64,000 nucleotides of DNA from JBHIYN01 sp041984235 (lineage in GTDB: Bacteria; Pseudomonadota; Gammaproteobacteria; Ga0077536). The notes beneath the pieces are model-generated. The model saw nothing but the letters and a program-made list of their open reading frames with translations, was not told the DNA's origin and did no database searches. The DNA is taken from assembly GCA_041984235.1 (NCBI GenBank), contig JBHIYN010000001.1:62001-126000 (forward strand). Reading direction: 5' to 3'. The position numbers and the translations under genes were made by a program. Positions 30,413 to 39,815 of the stretch are shown in pieces (position 1 is the stretch's first letter; each line of letters starts with the position of its first letter).

Positions 30413-31372
30413 TCAGGCGGCGGGCAGGGTGCGGCGGCGCCCGGCCAGGACCAGTACCGCCGGCGCCAGCAGCCAGGCGGCGCCCGGCAGGGGCACGGCG
30501 GCGATCTCGGCGGCGCCGGTGGTGACCTCGACCGACAGCGTGCTGAAGGCGTCGGCGTACTGGCCGGCGCCGTCGGCGCTGGCGAGCAGCGCGGTAAAGA
30601 GGTAGAAGGTGTCGCCGGCGGCAAGGCCGGTGACGGAGATTTCGTTGCCGAGGTTGGCGATGCCGTCGTTGTCGAAATCCTCGACGATGGTCACCGAGTC
30701 GATATCGGTGTACTGATACAGCGCGTCCAGCGCGCCGAGCGGGCTCAGGGCCGTCAGGGTGTCGAGCGAGAAGCCGGAGTCGACCGCGAACAGGGCGCCG
30801 AGCACCTCGAGACGGGTCAGGTCGGGAATGGCGTTGGGGTCGAAGGTCGGGTCGAACGCGGTCAGGAAATCGATGGTCTGCTGCTCCTGCGCCGTGAAGG
30901 GCGCGGGCGGGGCGTCGGTGTCGTTGATGGCGCCGGTCAGGCCGAGCGAGAAGGTCACCGTGCCGCTGCCACCGAGGTAGGTGTAGCCCTGCACGCCGAC
31001 TGCCAGCGCGGCGACGCCGCCGCCGCCGTTCGAGAACGCCTCGGCCTTGAGCTCCGGCACCGCCAGCGGGCCGAGCTGGGTGACCTGGGCGCGCGCGGTG
31101 CCGTTGGGATCGGCGCCGGGGGCGATCTCGTCGTAGGCGCTGTTGACCTGGCTGCCGCCATCGGGTGGATTGACCGCGAGACCGGGGCGGGTCGGTGGCA
31201 TCCCGGGGTCGAAGAAATCACCGACGAAGTCGATCAGGTTGCAGGTCGCGTGGAAGCAGGCGTAGGAGCCGGTCGCGGCCACGCTGCCCCATTGATCGAG
31301 GGTTGCCGCCTGTAGCGGCGACGCGAGAAGGGCGGCCAGGGCTGCCGCCGCCGTGCGCATTCGAACCATCAT
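30413..31372 (-). CDS. PEP-CTERM-like exported protein (VPLPGAAWLL variant)
   Basis: A 319-residue protein with a signal peptide (RTAAAALAALLASPLQA) and a C-terminal sorting signal VPLPGAAWLLAPAVLVLAGRRR, a common variant of the PEP-CTERM motif. The mature region is rich in Asp, Gly and Thr, has two cysteines (YACFHATCNL) and no catalytic motif. It is a second exosortase substrate in the window. Downstream, about 90 bp separate it from the AhpD-like/sigma pair. Confidence 0.82.
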   Translation of the reverse strand: MMVRMRTAAAALAALLASPLQAATLDQWGSVAATGSYACFHATCNLIDFVGDFFDPGMPPTRPGLAVNPPDGGSQVNSAYDEIAPGADPNGTARAQVTQLGPLAVPELKAEAFSNGGGGVAALAVGVQGYTYLGGSGTVTFSLGLTGAINDTDAPPAPFTAQEQQTIDFLTAFDPTFDPNAIPDLTRLEVLGALFAVDSGFSLDTLTALSPLGALDALYQYTDIDSVTIVEDFDNDGIANLGNEISVTGLAAGDTFYLFTALLASADGAGQYADAFSTLSVEVTTGAAEIAAVPLPGAAWLLAPAVLVLAGRRRTLPAA

Positions 31373-31467
31373 CCGCTACCTGCTGCTACGAACACTCCCA
31401 GTGTAGCCGCGCAGCGACGAAAGTCGTGTTAATCGTTCACATTTCCGGCCGGCAGCCTGCGCGCCGC

Positions 31468-31767
31468 TCAGTCGCGCCGCTCGGTGCGCAGGGCGTAGCG
31501 GTGACATTCGAGGATCTCCTCGAAGCGCAGCGCCAGCGGCGAGCCGTCCTCGACCGCGTCGACGTAGTAGCGGGTCAGGCCGCGCATGGCGCTGGCGCAG
31601 TCGCGCGGCGAGTCGCCGGCGATGGCGCGGGTTCGCACCCGCTTCACGTAGCGCAGGAAGTACCAGGCGTGCGAGTAGCGCTCCGGGTAGTCGGCTTCCA
31701 GCTCGCGTACGTGGCGCTGCAGCAGCTCGCGGAACTCGACGAACGAGGAGGCGATGTAGACCGGCAT
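31468..31767 (-). CDS. Small hypothetical protein linked to amidohydrolase
   Basis: A 99-residue cytoplasmic protein, helical, rich in Arg and aromatic residues (RYSHAWYFLRYVKRVRTRA). No known motif or signal peptide is seen. It begins 11 bp after the stop of the amidohydrolase gene and is almost certainly co-transcribed with it. I do not recognise the family; it may be an accessory subunit. The upstream in-frame extension overlaps the amidohydrolase gene and is unlikely to be translated. Confidence 0.6.
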   Translation of the reverse strand: MPVYIASSFVEFRELLQRHVRELEADYPERYSHAWYFLRYVKRVRTRAIAGDSPRDCASAMRGLTRYYVDAVEDGSPLALRFEEILECHRYALRTERRD

Positions 31768-31778
31768 CGCGGGTCCCG

Positions 31779-32936
31779 TCACGCCGCGGCGGGCAGCTCC
31801 ACGCGGTACAGGCGGGCCGCGTTGTCCCACAGGATCTTGCGCCGCGTGGTCTCGTCACAGTCGGCCAGCCCGCTGCCGATGCGTTCGCCGACCTCGTCGC
31901 CGAACAGCGAGGTCGGGTGCGGGAAGTCGGTCTCGAACAGGATGTTGTCGGCGCCGACCTTGTCGATCAGCCGGCGCGGCGCGACCTGCTCGAACCAGTA
32001 ACAGCCGTAGACGTTGCGCGCGAAGTACTCCGACGGCAGCAGCTCGAGGTCGGGGCGCTCCTCGGCGACGTGGTTGCCGAGGAACTGGTAGTCGAGCGCT
32101 TCGAGCAGGAAGGGGATCCAGCCGATGCCGGACTCGACCGAGACGAAGCGAATGTCCGGGTAGCGCGCCAGCACGCCGCTCATGAGCAGGTCGGTCAGGT
32201 GCATGCCGTTCTTCATGAAGAACTCGACCGAGAGCTCGGTGAAGGTCGCCATCTTGCCGTAGATCCTGAGCTTGTCGCGGTTGAGTCCGCCTTCCATGTT
32301 GCCCGAGCCGATGTGGAAGCTGACCGGCAGGTCAAGCTCGCAGGCCACTTCCCACAGCGGGTTCCAGTGCGGGTCGCCGAGCACCGGCTGGCCGAAGCTG
32401 TGCGGCTCGCCGGTAAACAGGATGCCCTTGTGGCCCATCGCGGCGCAGCGTCGCACCTCGGCGACCGAGGCGGCCACGTCCCAGAACGGCAGCGAGGTGA
32501 TCGGCAGCAGGCGGCGCGCGTCGGCCGCCGCCCATTCCGTCTGCCAGTCGTTGTAGACCTTGACGCAGGTCAGCATCAGCTCCGGGTCGCCGAGGCGCAG
32601 GAAGGCCTGGTTGCCGAAGCCGCCGACGTTGGGGTACATGACCATCGCCCAGATCCCCAGGGAATCCATGTACGCCAGTCGCGCGGCAGCGTCCCAGGCG
32701 CCGGGGTGCATGTCATCGTACCCGGCCGGCGGGTGCTTCATGCTGCCGACCCCGGCGGTGGCGGCGAGCCCGGCCTTGGCCATGGGCTTGTCGCCGAGGT
32801 ACCAGTACTCGATGCCGCGCGCGTCGGCCGCGACCCGCGGCACGGCGTCGCGCATGGACGCCGGCACGCGGCTGGTCCACAGGTCCGGGGCCTCGCTGAC
32901 GTGGGTGTCGACGTCGATGATGGTGTATGCGGTCAC
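31779..32936 (-). CDS. Amidohydrolase_2 (ACMSD-like) family hydrolase or decarboxylase
   Basis: A 385-residue TIM-barrel metal enzyme. It opens with IIDVDTHVSEAPDLW, the metal-binding start of the family with a single His; SFHIGSG supplies another, and FETDFPHPTSLFG the C-terminal Asp. Relatives decarboxylate or hydrolyse aromatic and cyclic acids (ACMSD, gamma-resorcylate decarboxylase). It is divergent from an N-acyl-D-amino-acid-deacylase-like gene with about 100 bp between them, suggesting a shared control region. The exact substrate is unknown. Confidence 0.85.
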   Translation of the reverse strand: MTAYTIIDVDTHVSEAPDLWTSRVPASMRDAVPRVAADARGIEYWYLGDKPMAKAGLAATAGVGSMKHPPAGYDDMHPGAWDAAARLAYMDSLGIWAMVMYPNVGGFGNQAFLRLGDPELMLTCVKVYNDWQTEWAAADARRLLPITSLPFWDVAASVAEVRRCAAMGHKGILFTGEPHSFGQPVLGDPHWNPLWEVACELDLPVSFHIGSGNMEGGLNRDKLRIYGKMATFTELSVEFFMKNGMHLTDLLMSGVLARYPDIRFVSVESGIGWIPFLLEALDYQFLGNHVAEERPDLELLPSEYFARNVYGCYWFEQVAPRRLIDKVGADNILFETDFPHPTSLFGDEVGERIGSGLADCDETTRRKILWDNAARLYRVELPAAA

Positions 32937-33040
32937 GTGCTCCCTCCCCGCGGCCGCGTGGCCGCCAGCATCAAAAATAAACGCGCTATCCGAATAATGC
33001 TAATCTCCGGAGAGATCGCAAGAACGAGCAGGGGATGACT

Positions 33041-34747
33041 ATGGGCTACGACCTCGTGATCAGGAACGGCTTCGTCGTAGACGGCTCCGGCGGCCCGCGC
33101 TTTCCGGCCGACGTCGCCGTCAGGAACGGCCGGATCGCGCGTATCGGGCGGGTGACCGAAGCCGCCGCGCGCGTCATCGACGCCGAGGGCCTGGTGGTGG
33201 CGCCGGGCTTCGTCGACGGTCACACGCACATGGACGCCCAGATCTTCTGGGACCCGCTCGGCTCGTGCTCGTGCTACCACGGCGTGACCACCGTGCTGAT
33301 GGGTAACTGCGGCTTCACCCTGGCACCGTGCGCGGCCGAGGATGCCGACTTCGTGTTCCGCAATCTCGAGCGCGCCGAGGACCTCTCGCGCGACGCCATG
33401 AAGGCCGGCATCGACTGGCGCTGGGAGACCTTCCGCGAGTACCTCGACGTGCTCGACGCGCTGCCCAAGGGCATCAACTACGGCGGCTACATCGGTCACT
33501 CCGCGCTGCGCACCTGGGCCATGGGCGAGCGCGCCTTCAGCGAGCAGGCGACGCCGGACGAGCTGAAACGCATGCAGCACGAGGTGCAGGACGCGGTGCG
33601 CGCCGGCGCCATCGGCTTCTCCACCTCGCGCACCTACAACCACCTGACCTCCGATGACCGTCCGGTCGCCAGCCGCGTCGCCGACTGGAGCGAAGTGCGC
33701 GCCATCGTCAACGCCATGGGTGAGCTCGGCGCGGGCGTGTTCGAGCTCGCCAGCGAAGCGCCCGGGCGCAGCCCGCGCCGTCAGCGCGAGTACTTCGACC
33801 GGCTGCGCGACCTCGCCGTCGAGTCCGGCTGCCCGGTGACCTACGGCATGCCGAGCATCCGCATCGCGCCCGAGCTGTGGCCGGCCTACTACGATCTCGG
33901 TGACGAGGTCGCCGCCGCCGGCGGGCGCCTGTTCGTGCAGGCCCACAGCCGCTCCATCTCGACCATGCTGTCGTTCAAATCGCACACCCCGTTCGACGAG
34001 TGGGAGGTGTGGAAGGACGTGCGCACGAAGCCGCTGGAGGAGCAGAAGGTCCTGTTCGCGGATCCCGAGATGAAGCGTCGCCTGGTCGAGATCGCGTCCG
34101 CGCCCTACCAGGGTCCAGAGGTGGTCGGCGCCGAGGCGCGCCCGCCGGAGTGGGACTGGGTCTACCTGTTCAACGGCATCGGCGACGAGGAGCTGATGAG
34201 CGAGGTTGCGGCAAAGCGCGGGGTGCACCCGGTCGAGGCCATGATCGACATCGCGCTGGAGCGCGACTTCGACGTCTTCTTCCGCCAGCCGCTGGCCAAC
34301 GAGGACCAGGACGCAGTGCTGAAGATGATGAAGCACCCGCGCAGCGTGGTGACCTTCTCCGATTCCGGCGCGCACGTCGCACAGATCATGGACTCCTCCC
34401 TGCAAACCCACCTGCTCAGCCACTGGGTGCGCGAGAAGGAGGCGTTCACGCTGGAGGAGGCGGTGCGTCTGATCACCCACGACACCGCCACCGCCTGGGG
34501 CCTCTACGATCGCGGCCTGGTGCGCGAGGGTCTGAACGCCGATCTGGTGGTCTTCGACCCGGACACCATCGATCAGAACATGCCCGAGCTGGTCAACGAC
34601 CTGCCGGCCGGCGCGCAGCGGCTCAAGCAGACCTCGCGCGGCATCCACTGGACCATCGTCAACGGCGAGGTGCTGCTGGAGGGTGACCGCGCCACCGGCG
34701 CGACCCCGGGGCGGCTGGTGCGCGGGCCGCTGGCGCGCAGCGCCTGA
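33041..34747 (+). CDS. D-aminoacylase-like amidohydrolase_3 family enzyme
   Basis: A 568-residue amidohydrolase beginning YDLVIRNGFVVDGSGGPRFPADVAVRNG-like (shown in part), with the HxH metal motif GHTHMD, a Cys-rich loop SCSCYHGVTTVLMGNCGF, QAHSRS and FSDSGAH. This pattern is that of N-acyl-D-amino-acid deacylases and dihydroorotase-like enzymes. The ATG at 33041 is favoured because AGGGG is 7 nt upstream; the ATG at 33035 directly abuts it. It is followed by an SDR gene 37 bp later. The substrate is uncertain; many such catabolic-island members are not true D-aminoacylases. Confidence 0.82.
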   Translation: MGYDLVIRNGFVVDGSGGPRFPADVAVRNGRIARIGRVTEAAARVIDAEGLVVAPGFVDGHTHMDAQIFWDPLGSCSCYHGVTTVLMGNCGFTLAPCAAEDADFVFRNLERAEDLSRDAMKAGIDWRWETFREYLDVLDALPKGINYGGYIGHSALRTWAMGERAFSEQATPDELKRMQHEVQDAVRAGAIGFSTSRTYNHLTSDDRPVASRVADWSEVRAIVNAMGELGAGVFELASEAPGRSPRRQREYFDRLRDLAVESGCPVTYGMPSIRIAPELWPAYYDLGDEVAAAGGRLFVQAHSRSISTMLSFKSHTPFDEWEVWKDVRTKPLEEQKVLFADPEMKRRLVEIASAPYQGPEVVGAEARPPEWDWVYLFNGIGDEELMSEVAAKRGVHPVEAMIDIALERDFDVFFRQPLANEDQDAVLKMMKHPRSVVTFSDSGAHVAQIMDSSLQTHLLSHWVREKEAFTLEEAVRLITHDTATAWGLYDRGLVREGLNADLVVFDPDTIDQNMPELVNDLPAGAQRLKQTSRGIHWTIVNGEVLLEGDRATGATPGRLVRGPLARSA

Positions 34748-34784
34748 TGCGGGACGTCCCGTCGCGACACCTGGGAGCGCGGCG

Positions 34785-35528
34785 ATGAGTCGCGGCGCGG
34801 CCATCGTCACCGGTGCCCTCGGCGGCCTGGGCACCGCCATCACGCAGCGCCTGCTGGCCGATGGCCACGACGTCGTCGCCTGCGATCGGCGCGGCGACGA
34901 CGCCAGCGCGTGGCTGGCGCGCTTCGACGCGGACGAGCGCGAGCGCCTCGAGTTCCATGCCTTCGACGTGCGCAACCTGGGCGAGGTCGAAGCGCTGGCG
35001 GCGCATCTGGACGCGGCCGGCAAAGCCGTCGCCTACCTCGTCAACAACGCCGGCATCGCCACCGCGGCGCCGCCGTGGGAGATGGCGCCGGCGGCCTTCG
35101 ACCGCGTCATGCAGGTCAGCGTCTACGGCACCTTTCACATGACGCGCACTTTCTGCGGCGCCATGCGCGAAGCGGGCTTCGGGCGGGTGGTCAACTTCGC
35201 CTCGCTGGCGGCATTCGCGCCGGACGCCGGCATGGCACCGTACTCGGCAGCCAAGGCCGGCGTCATCGGCTACACCCACTCGGTGGCGAAGGACCTCGCG
35301 CCGCACGGCATCACGGTCAATGTGATCGCACCCGGCCTCATCTGGCACGAACGGCTGGCGCTGACCTTCAGCGACGCCGAGCGCGCCGCGATGACCGCGC
35401 TGGCACCGGCCGGCCGTGCCGGCGAGCCGCACGAGATCGCCGGCACCGTCGCCTTCCTGCTGTCAGACGACGCGGCCTACATCACCGGCCAGACGCTGCA
35501 CGTCAACGGCGGCGCCTACATGGCCTGA
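34785..35528 (+). CDS. SDR-family 3-oxoacyl reductase-like oxidoreductase
   Basis: A 247-residue classical short-chain dehydrogenase: cofactor loop TGALGGLGTAI, NNAGIATAAP, catalytic Ser in NFASLAAFAP, Tyr/Lys in YSAAKAG, and the C-terminal ITGQTLHVNGGAYMA. It is NAD(P)-dependent, reducing a keto group or oxidising an alcohol of an unidentified catabolite. GGGAG precedes the ATG, and it is in an operon with the amidohydrolase upstream. It overlaps the convergent DUF309 gene by 13 bp at its 3' end. Confidence 0.9.
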   Translation: MSRGAAIVTGALGGLGTAITQRLLADGHDVVACDRRGDDASAWLARFDADERERLEFHAFDVRNLGEVEALAAHLDAAGKAVAYLVNNAGIATAAPPWEMAPAAFDRVMQVSVYGTFHMTRTFCGAMREAGFGRVVNFASLAAFAPDAGMAPYSAAKAGVIGYTHSVAKDLAPHGITVNVIAPGLIWHERLALTFSDAERAAMTALAPAGRAGEPHEIAGTVAFLLSDDAAYITGQTLHVNGGAYMA

Positions 35529-36022
35529 TCGTCGGCGGGCAGCGCCAGCCGTATGCGCAACGGCGGCGCCTGCGGCTGGTCGAGGCAGGCCCGGACCCTG
35601 GCGACGACATCGTGCCGATCGACGCCCATGAAGCCGTCCGGCACCCCGCGCAGCCGGGCCATGCCCGCGTCCGCCAGCCGCTGCGCGGCGTCCGTCATGC
35701 CCTGGTGGCGTTTCAGCATGGCAACCGCGATCTGGATCAGACCTTGCAGGAACTGACCCGCCGGCGTGCGCCGTCCGGCCGCGATCCACAGTCCTTCGAG
35801 CGCTTCGTGGGCTTCCCACCAGTAGTCGTGGTTGATCAGGTCGATGGCATACAGGAAATCCTGGTTGCCGGCCCCGGCCTCGGCGTCGAAGCTGGCCGGC
35901 GCATCGGGCTGCATGCCGAAGGAATGGCCGTCGGGGTCGCGCGTCGGGTGTGGCGTGCGCCCCGGCACGAAGGCGTAGGGCGGAAACGGACGCCGCGAGT
36001 AGCGCGGCGGATCGGCGCTCAC
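35516..36022 (-). CDS. DUF309 family protein
   Basis: A 168-residue cytoplasmic protein with the family motif NHDYWWEAHEALEGLW (HxxxExxW), followed by FLQGLIQIAVAMLKRHQG. DUF309 proteins are small helical proteins of unknown function. Start: GTG at 36022, overlapping the stop of the MFS gene (GTGA), so the two are translationally coupled. The N-terminal 40 residues are Pro/Arg-rich and may be disordered. Confidence 0.82.
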   Translation of the reverse strand: MSADPPRYSRRPFPPYAFVPGRTPHPTRDPDGHSFGMQPDAPASFDAEAGAGNQDFLYAIDLINHDYWWEAHEALEGLWIAAGRRTPAGQFLQGLIQIAVAMLKRHQGMTDAAQRLADAGMARLRGVPDGFMGVDRHDVVARVRACLDQPQAPPLRIRLALPADDQAM

Positions 36023-37230
36023 GGGCCGGCAGCGGCCATGCGCCGCAGGCGCCCGGCACCGGCGATGAGGAACACCGCGATGACGGCGTAAGCGGCGAGC
36101 CCGGTGGCGAAGCCGTGGGTCATGTCGTAGAGCACGCCGAGACTCAGCGGACCGAGCATGCCGCCGAACTCGGCGGCGGAGAAGAACAGGCCGGACGCCG
36201 TGCCGGCGCGCTGCTGGCCGACCGCGGGCAGCTCGACCAGGGTCAGGATCAGCACCGTCAGCAGGGTGGTCCGCGCCACGCCCTGCATGACCAGCCCGGC
36301 GATCAGCAGCGGGCGCTGGTGGAACTGCAGCAGCACGGCGGCGAGCAGGGTAGACGTGCACAGCACGACCAGGATCACGAAGCGCCGCTCGGGCGTCGCC
36401 AGGCGCGGGATGGTCAGGGCGCTCAGGATCCCAACCAGGGTCGGCAGCGCCGCCCAGTAGCCGGCCTCGCTGAGACTCATGCCGTGATTAACGAGTAGCT
36501 CGGGCAGCCAGTTCATGATGCCGTGGCTGAGCATGAACACGCCGACGCTCATCAGCAGTACCAGGCGCACCGCCGGCTCCTCGAACAGCATGCGTACCAC
36601 GCGCCGATGCGGGATTGGCACCTCGGCATGAATGGCGTCGGTCAGCGCGCGCACCGGCGGCAGCGAGGCGATCCCGAACCAGGACACGCCGGCCAGCGCG
36701 GCGAGTACGGCCCACAGGCGAAAAATGGCGCGCCAGTCGTGATCGAACAGCGGCATCAGCCAGGCATGCGTGAGGCTCAGCGCCGCCACCGCGCCGACCG
36801 CGGGGCCGGTGATGTAGATACCCATGGCGAGACCGCGATCGGCGCCATCGAACCAGCTCGCGATGACCTTGGGTGCACCGGAGGAGATGATGGGGCCGCC
36901 AACGCCGAACAACATCACGGCGAGCAGCATGCCGGCGTAACCCTCCGCGCCGGCGCGGCCCCAGGCCGAGGCCGCGATGCTGGCCGCACCCAGCAGCAGC
37001 GCCCAGCGGCTGCCGAGACGATCGAGCAGCATGCCGCAGGGCAGGGCGGCGGCGATGAATACCAGCTGCCAGGCGCCCATCACGCTGCCCATCGCGGCGT
37101 GGCTGATGTCGAGGTCCGACTCGATGCGCTGTACCAGCGGTGCGAGGCTGGTCGCGATGAGGCCGAAGGTGGCATAGATCAGCCACACGCCGAACAGGAT
37201 CAGCCAGCGCAGCGGGTGAAGGTGGGGCAT
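36019..37230 (-). CDS. MFS transporter
   Basis: A 403-residue major facilitator with twelve predicted helices. The first begins HPLRWLILFGVWLIYATFGL; the motif DRLGSRW in the loop between helices 2 and 3 is the family's signature. It is similar in style to nitrate/nitrite or organic-acid MFS porters, but no residue fixes the substrate. It is translationally coupled to the DUF309 gene and faces the SDR gene. Nothing ties it to the nitrate regulon. Confidence 0.87.
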   Translation of the reverse strand: MPHLHPLRWLILFGVWLIYATFGLIATSLAPLVQRIESDLDISHAAMGSVMGAWQLVFIAAALPCGMLLDRLGSRWALLLGAASIAASAWGRAGAEGYAGMLLAVMLFGVGGPIISSGAPKVIASWFDGADRGLAMGIYITGPAVGAVAALSLTHAWLMPLFDHDWRAIFRLWAVLAALAGVSWFGIASLPPVRALTDAIHAEVPIPHRRVVRMLFEEPAVRLVLLMSVGVFMLSHGIMNWLPELLVNHGMSLSEAGYWAALPTLVGILSALTIPRLATPERRFVILVVLCTSTLLAAVLLQFHQRPLLIAGLVMQGVARTTLLTVLILTLVELPAVGQQRAGTASGLFFSAAEFGGMLGPLSLGVLYDMTHGFATGLAAYAVIAVFLIAGAGRLRRMAAAGP

Positions 37231-37368
37231 GGTCGGGCAGTGTGCAGGGGGGCGCAGGGTAGCACGGCCGTGTCCGGCACGCGGCCGGGCAGCGTTCGCG
37301 CAAGCGGGTTCGTTACGGTGCTTACGGCGCGACGGACGCGGCTGACCAGGCGCCTGACTGCGCCCGTT

Positions 37369-38058
37369 TCACGGCCCGTTGCCCAGGTAGCGCCGATCGT
37401 CGAACGACACCAGCCAGTGCGGCCGGTAGACCGCGGCCAGCGTGACCAGCGCGCCGGTCAGGAAGGCTTCCGGGAAGACCAGCAGCACGCAGGCCGGCAG
37501 GTAGTTGCTGAGCACGGCATGGCGGCTCATCTCGGCCGCCACCAGCAGCGCGATGGCGCCGGCCGTGCAGGTCAGTGCCATCACCGCACCGGCGCCGAAG
37601 AACGCGGCCGCGAACAGGTAGACGAACAGGTGCGCCGGCAGCCAGCGCTCGCTGGCGCGCGCGATGCCGTAGCTGAGGCCGACGGCAAAGACCGCGAGCA
37701 GGCTGCCGTTGATCCCCAGCGCCGGCCAGTCAGCGCCACCGGCGGCCGTGCTCGTGAGCAGCACCAGGGCCATGCCGGTCAGCGCGAGCTGCCAGCCGAA
37801 GGCCAGGGTGAGCAGGGTTGCGCCGAGCAGGTGCAGGGCCGGACCGTGTGCGAGGTGGGCCTCGATCTGCCACACCGCGAGGACCGCCGCGCAGGCGGCG
37901 GCGTAGCGGTTGAGGACCGCGCCGCGGCACAGCCAGTACCACGGCATGCGATACAGCGCGAGCAGCAGGGCGCCGGCGAACAGCAGCCCGCCGGCGACGA
38001 GTTGCCAGCGGTCGAGGAGGGCAGAGGACAGTTCCATGGGCAGGGTGGGGGCGTTCAT
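37369..38058 (-). CDS. CbiM-like energy-coupling factor permease
   Basis: A 229-residue membrane protein with about seven helices. It matches the proteobacterial branch of CbiM-like ECF permeases (MELSSALLDRWQL at residue 8, HLLGATLLTLAFGWQLAL, HLFVYLFAAAFFGAG, VFPEAFLTGALVTLAAVYRPHW). Classical CbiM proteins import cobalt or nickel using an N-terminal His that is absent here, and no ATPase or CbiQ/N genes adjoin it. It may act alone or have diverged. It is divergent from the cyclase-family gene. Confidence 0.8.
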   Translation of the reverse strand: MNAPTLPMELSSALLDRWQLVAGGLLFAGALLLALYRMPWYWLCRGAVLNRYAAACAAVLAVWQIEAHLAHGPALHLLGATLLTLAFGWQLALTGMALVLLTSTAAGGADWPALGINGSLLAVFAVGLSYGIARASERWLPAHLFVYLFAAAFFGAGAVMALTCTAGAIALLVAAEMSRHAVLSNYLPACVLLVFPEAFLTGALVTLAAVYRPHWLVSFDDRRYLGNGP

Positions 38059-38124
38059 TGCGGCCGAGGTGCAGGCCGCGCCAAAGCAGCGATAATGACG
38101 CTATCCGGACACGGGGGAGGATGC

Positions 38125-39114
38125 ATGATGACAGGCACGTTGAGGGGCTTTCTGATCGCGATCACCGGCACGCTGTGCGCTGCGGCGACGCATGCCGAGG
38201 ACTGGTATCCGTCGCGCTGGGGCGCCGAGGACACGCTGGGCGCGGTCAACCTGATCAGCGCCGACAGCGTGGCCGCGGCCGCGCGCCTGGTGAAGACCGG
38301 CAAGCGCTACGCACTCGGCATGGCCGTCGACCGCGAAACGCCGGCCTTCGGCTCGCGCACGGTCGAGACCTTCGTCGTCTCCAACGGCGGCATTTTCAAC
38401 AACGCCGGTGAGCCGATCGGCCGCGGCAAGGTCACCGGCAACGACGACTGGGGCCTGGTGTTCTTCGGCGTCGGCACGCAGATCGACGGCCTCGGCCACG
38501 TCGGCATCGATCACCGTTACTACAACGGCAACGACATCCACGACTTCTTCCACCAGAGCGGTCTGAAGAAGTTCAGCGTCTCCGACATTCCGCCCATCGT
38601 CACCCGCGGCGTGGTGCTCGACATCGTCGCCTACCTCGCCGAGGCCGATCCGGCCGCGGTCATGACCGTGGATGGCCACGCCATGCTGAAGCCCGGCACC
38701 GCGATCAACGAGGCCGAGCTGCGCGGCGCCCTTGCGCGCCAGAAGATCGCGCTCGCGCGGGGGGACGTGGTCCTGCTGCACACCGGCTTCATGGCGCTCG
38801 CCGGCATCGACGCCGAGCGTTACATGGCGGCGCAGCCGGGTCTCGGTCTCGAGGGCGCCCTGTTCCTCGCCGGGCACGATCCGGTCGCGGTCGGCGCCGA
38901 CACCTTTGGTCTCGAGATCCAGCCGGGCGAGGTCGAGGACCTGTACCTGCCGGTGCACCAGGAGTTCCTCGCGCGGCGCGGCATCTACATCCTCGAGAAC
39001 GTGGTCACCGCCGAGCTTGCCGCCGATGCGGCCTGGGAGTTCATGTTCGTGCTCGGCCAGGCGCGGCTGAGGGGCACGGTGCAGATGATCATCAACCCGG
39101 TCGCGATCCGCTGA
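38125..39114 (+). CDS. Secreted cyclase-family hydrolase (kynurenine-formamidase-like)
   Basis: A 329-residue protein with a signal peptide (LRGFLIAITGTLCAAATHA). The body matches the cyclase family: SRWGAEDTLGAVN, GTQIDGLGHVGID, DIPPIVTRGVVLDI, LLHTGFM and VHQEFLARRGIYILENV. In the metal-binding region the usual HxGTHxD reads VGTQIDGLGHVG, as in one subgroup of the family, so metal ligation may differ. It may hydrolyse cyclic amides or lactones in the periplasm. A strong ribosome site (GGGGGAGG) precedes two possible ATGs, 38125 and 38128. Confidence 0.83.
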   Translation: MMTGTLRGFLIAITGTLCAAATHAEDWYPSRWGAEDTLGAVNLISADSVAAAARLVKTGKRYALGMAVDRETPAFGSRTVETFVVSNGGIFNNAGEPIGRGKVTGNDDWGLVFFGVGTQIDGLGHVGIDHRYYNGNDIHDFFHQSGLKKFSVSDIPPIVTRGVVLDIVAYLAEADPAAVMTVDGHAMLKPGTAINEAELRGALARQKIALARGDVVLLHTGFMALAGIDAERYMAAQPGLGLEGALFLAGHDPVAVGADTFGLEIQPGEVEDLYLPVHQEFLARRGIYILENVVTAELAADAAWEFMFVLGQARLRGTVQMIINPVAIR

Positions 39115-39154
39115 GCGGGGTGGCCGGCACGACCGCCGGTCGCCGTCGCACCGC

Positions 39155-39745
39155 TCAGCGGTGCATGTCGAGGTACTGCGGGGAGACCTTGAGGCCGGTG
39201 GCCTGCGCGAGGCGGTTGGCGCCGGCGTAGAATGCGGTGGTCGAGGCGATCGACCAGATCGTCTCGTCATCGAAGCCGACGTCGCGCAGGCGCTGGCGGT
39301 CCTCCGCGGTGATGGCCTCGGCGTCGCGCGACATCTTGACCACGAAATCGAGCATGGCCTCGTGCCGCGGCGAAAGATCGGCCAGCTTGTAGTTGCGGCC
39401 GAGATACTCGGCCAGCAGCGGGTCGCCGGAGACGCCGCGCAGCTGCGCACCATGGTGCGCGCAGCAGTAGGTGCAGCCGTTGGTTGCCGCGCACACCAGC
39501 GAGATCATCTCGTGCTCCAGCGCGTCCAGCCCGGAGTCGGCACGCATGAGCTCCATGTAGGGCACCATGAAGGCGCGCAGGCGCTGGTTGTCGGTGGCGA
39601 ACAGGCGCATGAAGTTGGGCATGAAGCCGTACTTCTTCTCGATACCCTCGCACAGCGCGCGCATTTCGTCGTCGAGATTGTCGCGCTCGCGCAGGTCGAG
39701 ATCGCAGATCGCCCGGCTCCCGGTCGGTTGCTCCTGTTTACCCAT
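39155..39745 (-). CDS. Carboxymuconolactone-decarboxylase/AhpD-like peroxidase
   Basis: A 196-residue soluble protein of the CMD/AhpD superfamily. The redox-active centre lies in ATNGCTYCCAHHGAQLRG, with Cys and His as in peroxidase-related CMD proteins; the helix EHEMISLVCAA precedes it. It probably reduces organic hydroperoxides or is a related thiol enzyme. GGGGAG stands 7 nt before the ATG at 39745. It lies head-to-tail with the methyltransferase gene, 70 bp downstream of it. Confidence 0.85.
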   Translation of the reverse strand: MGKQEQPTGSRAICDLDLRERDNLDDEMRALCEGIEKKYGFMPNFMRLFATDNQRLRAFMVPYMELMRADSGLDALEHEMISLVCAATNGCTYCCAHHGAQLRGVSGDPLLAEYLGRNYKLADLSPRHEAMLDFVVKMSRDAEAITAEDRQRLRDVGFDDETIWSIASTTAFYAGANRLAQATGLKVSPQYLDMHR

Positions 39746-39815
39746 GTTGGTTCTCCCCTCGGTTACGTGGCCTGCCGGCAAGTGTAGGTGGTGCGGTGGC
39801 GCTGTGCCCGGAAGA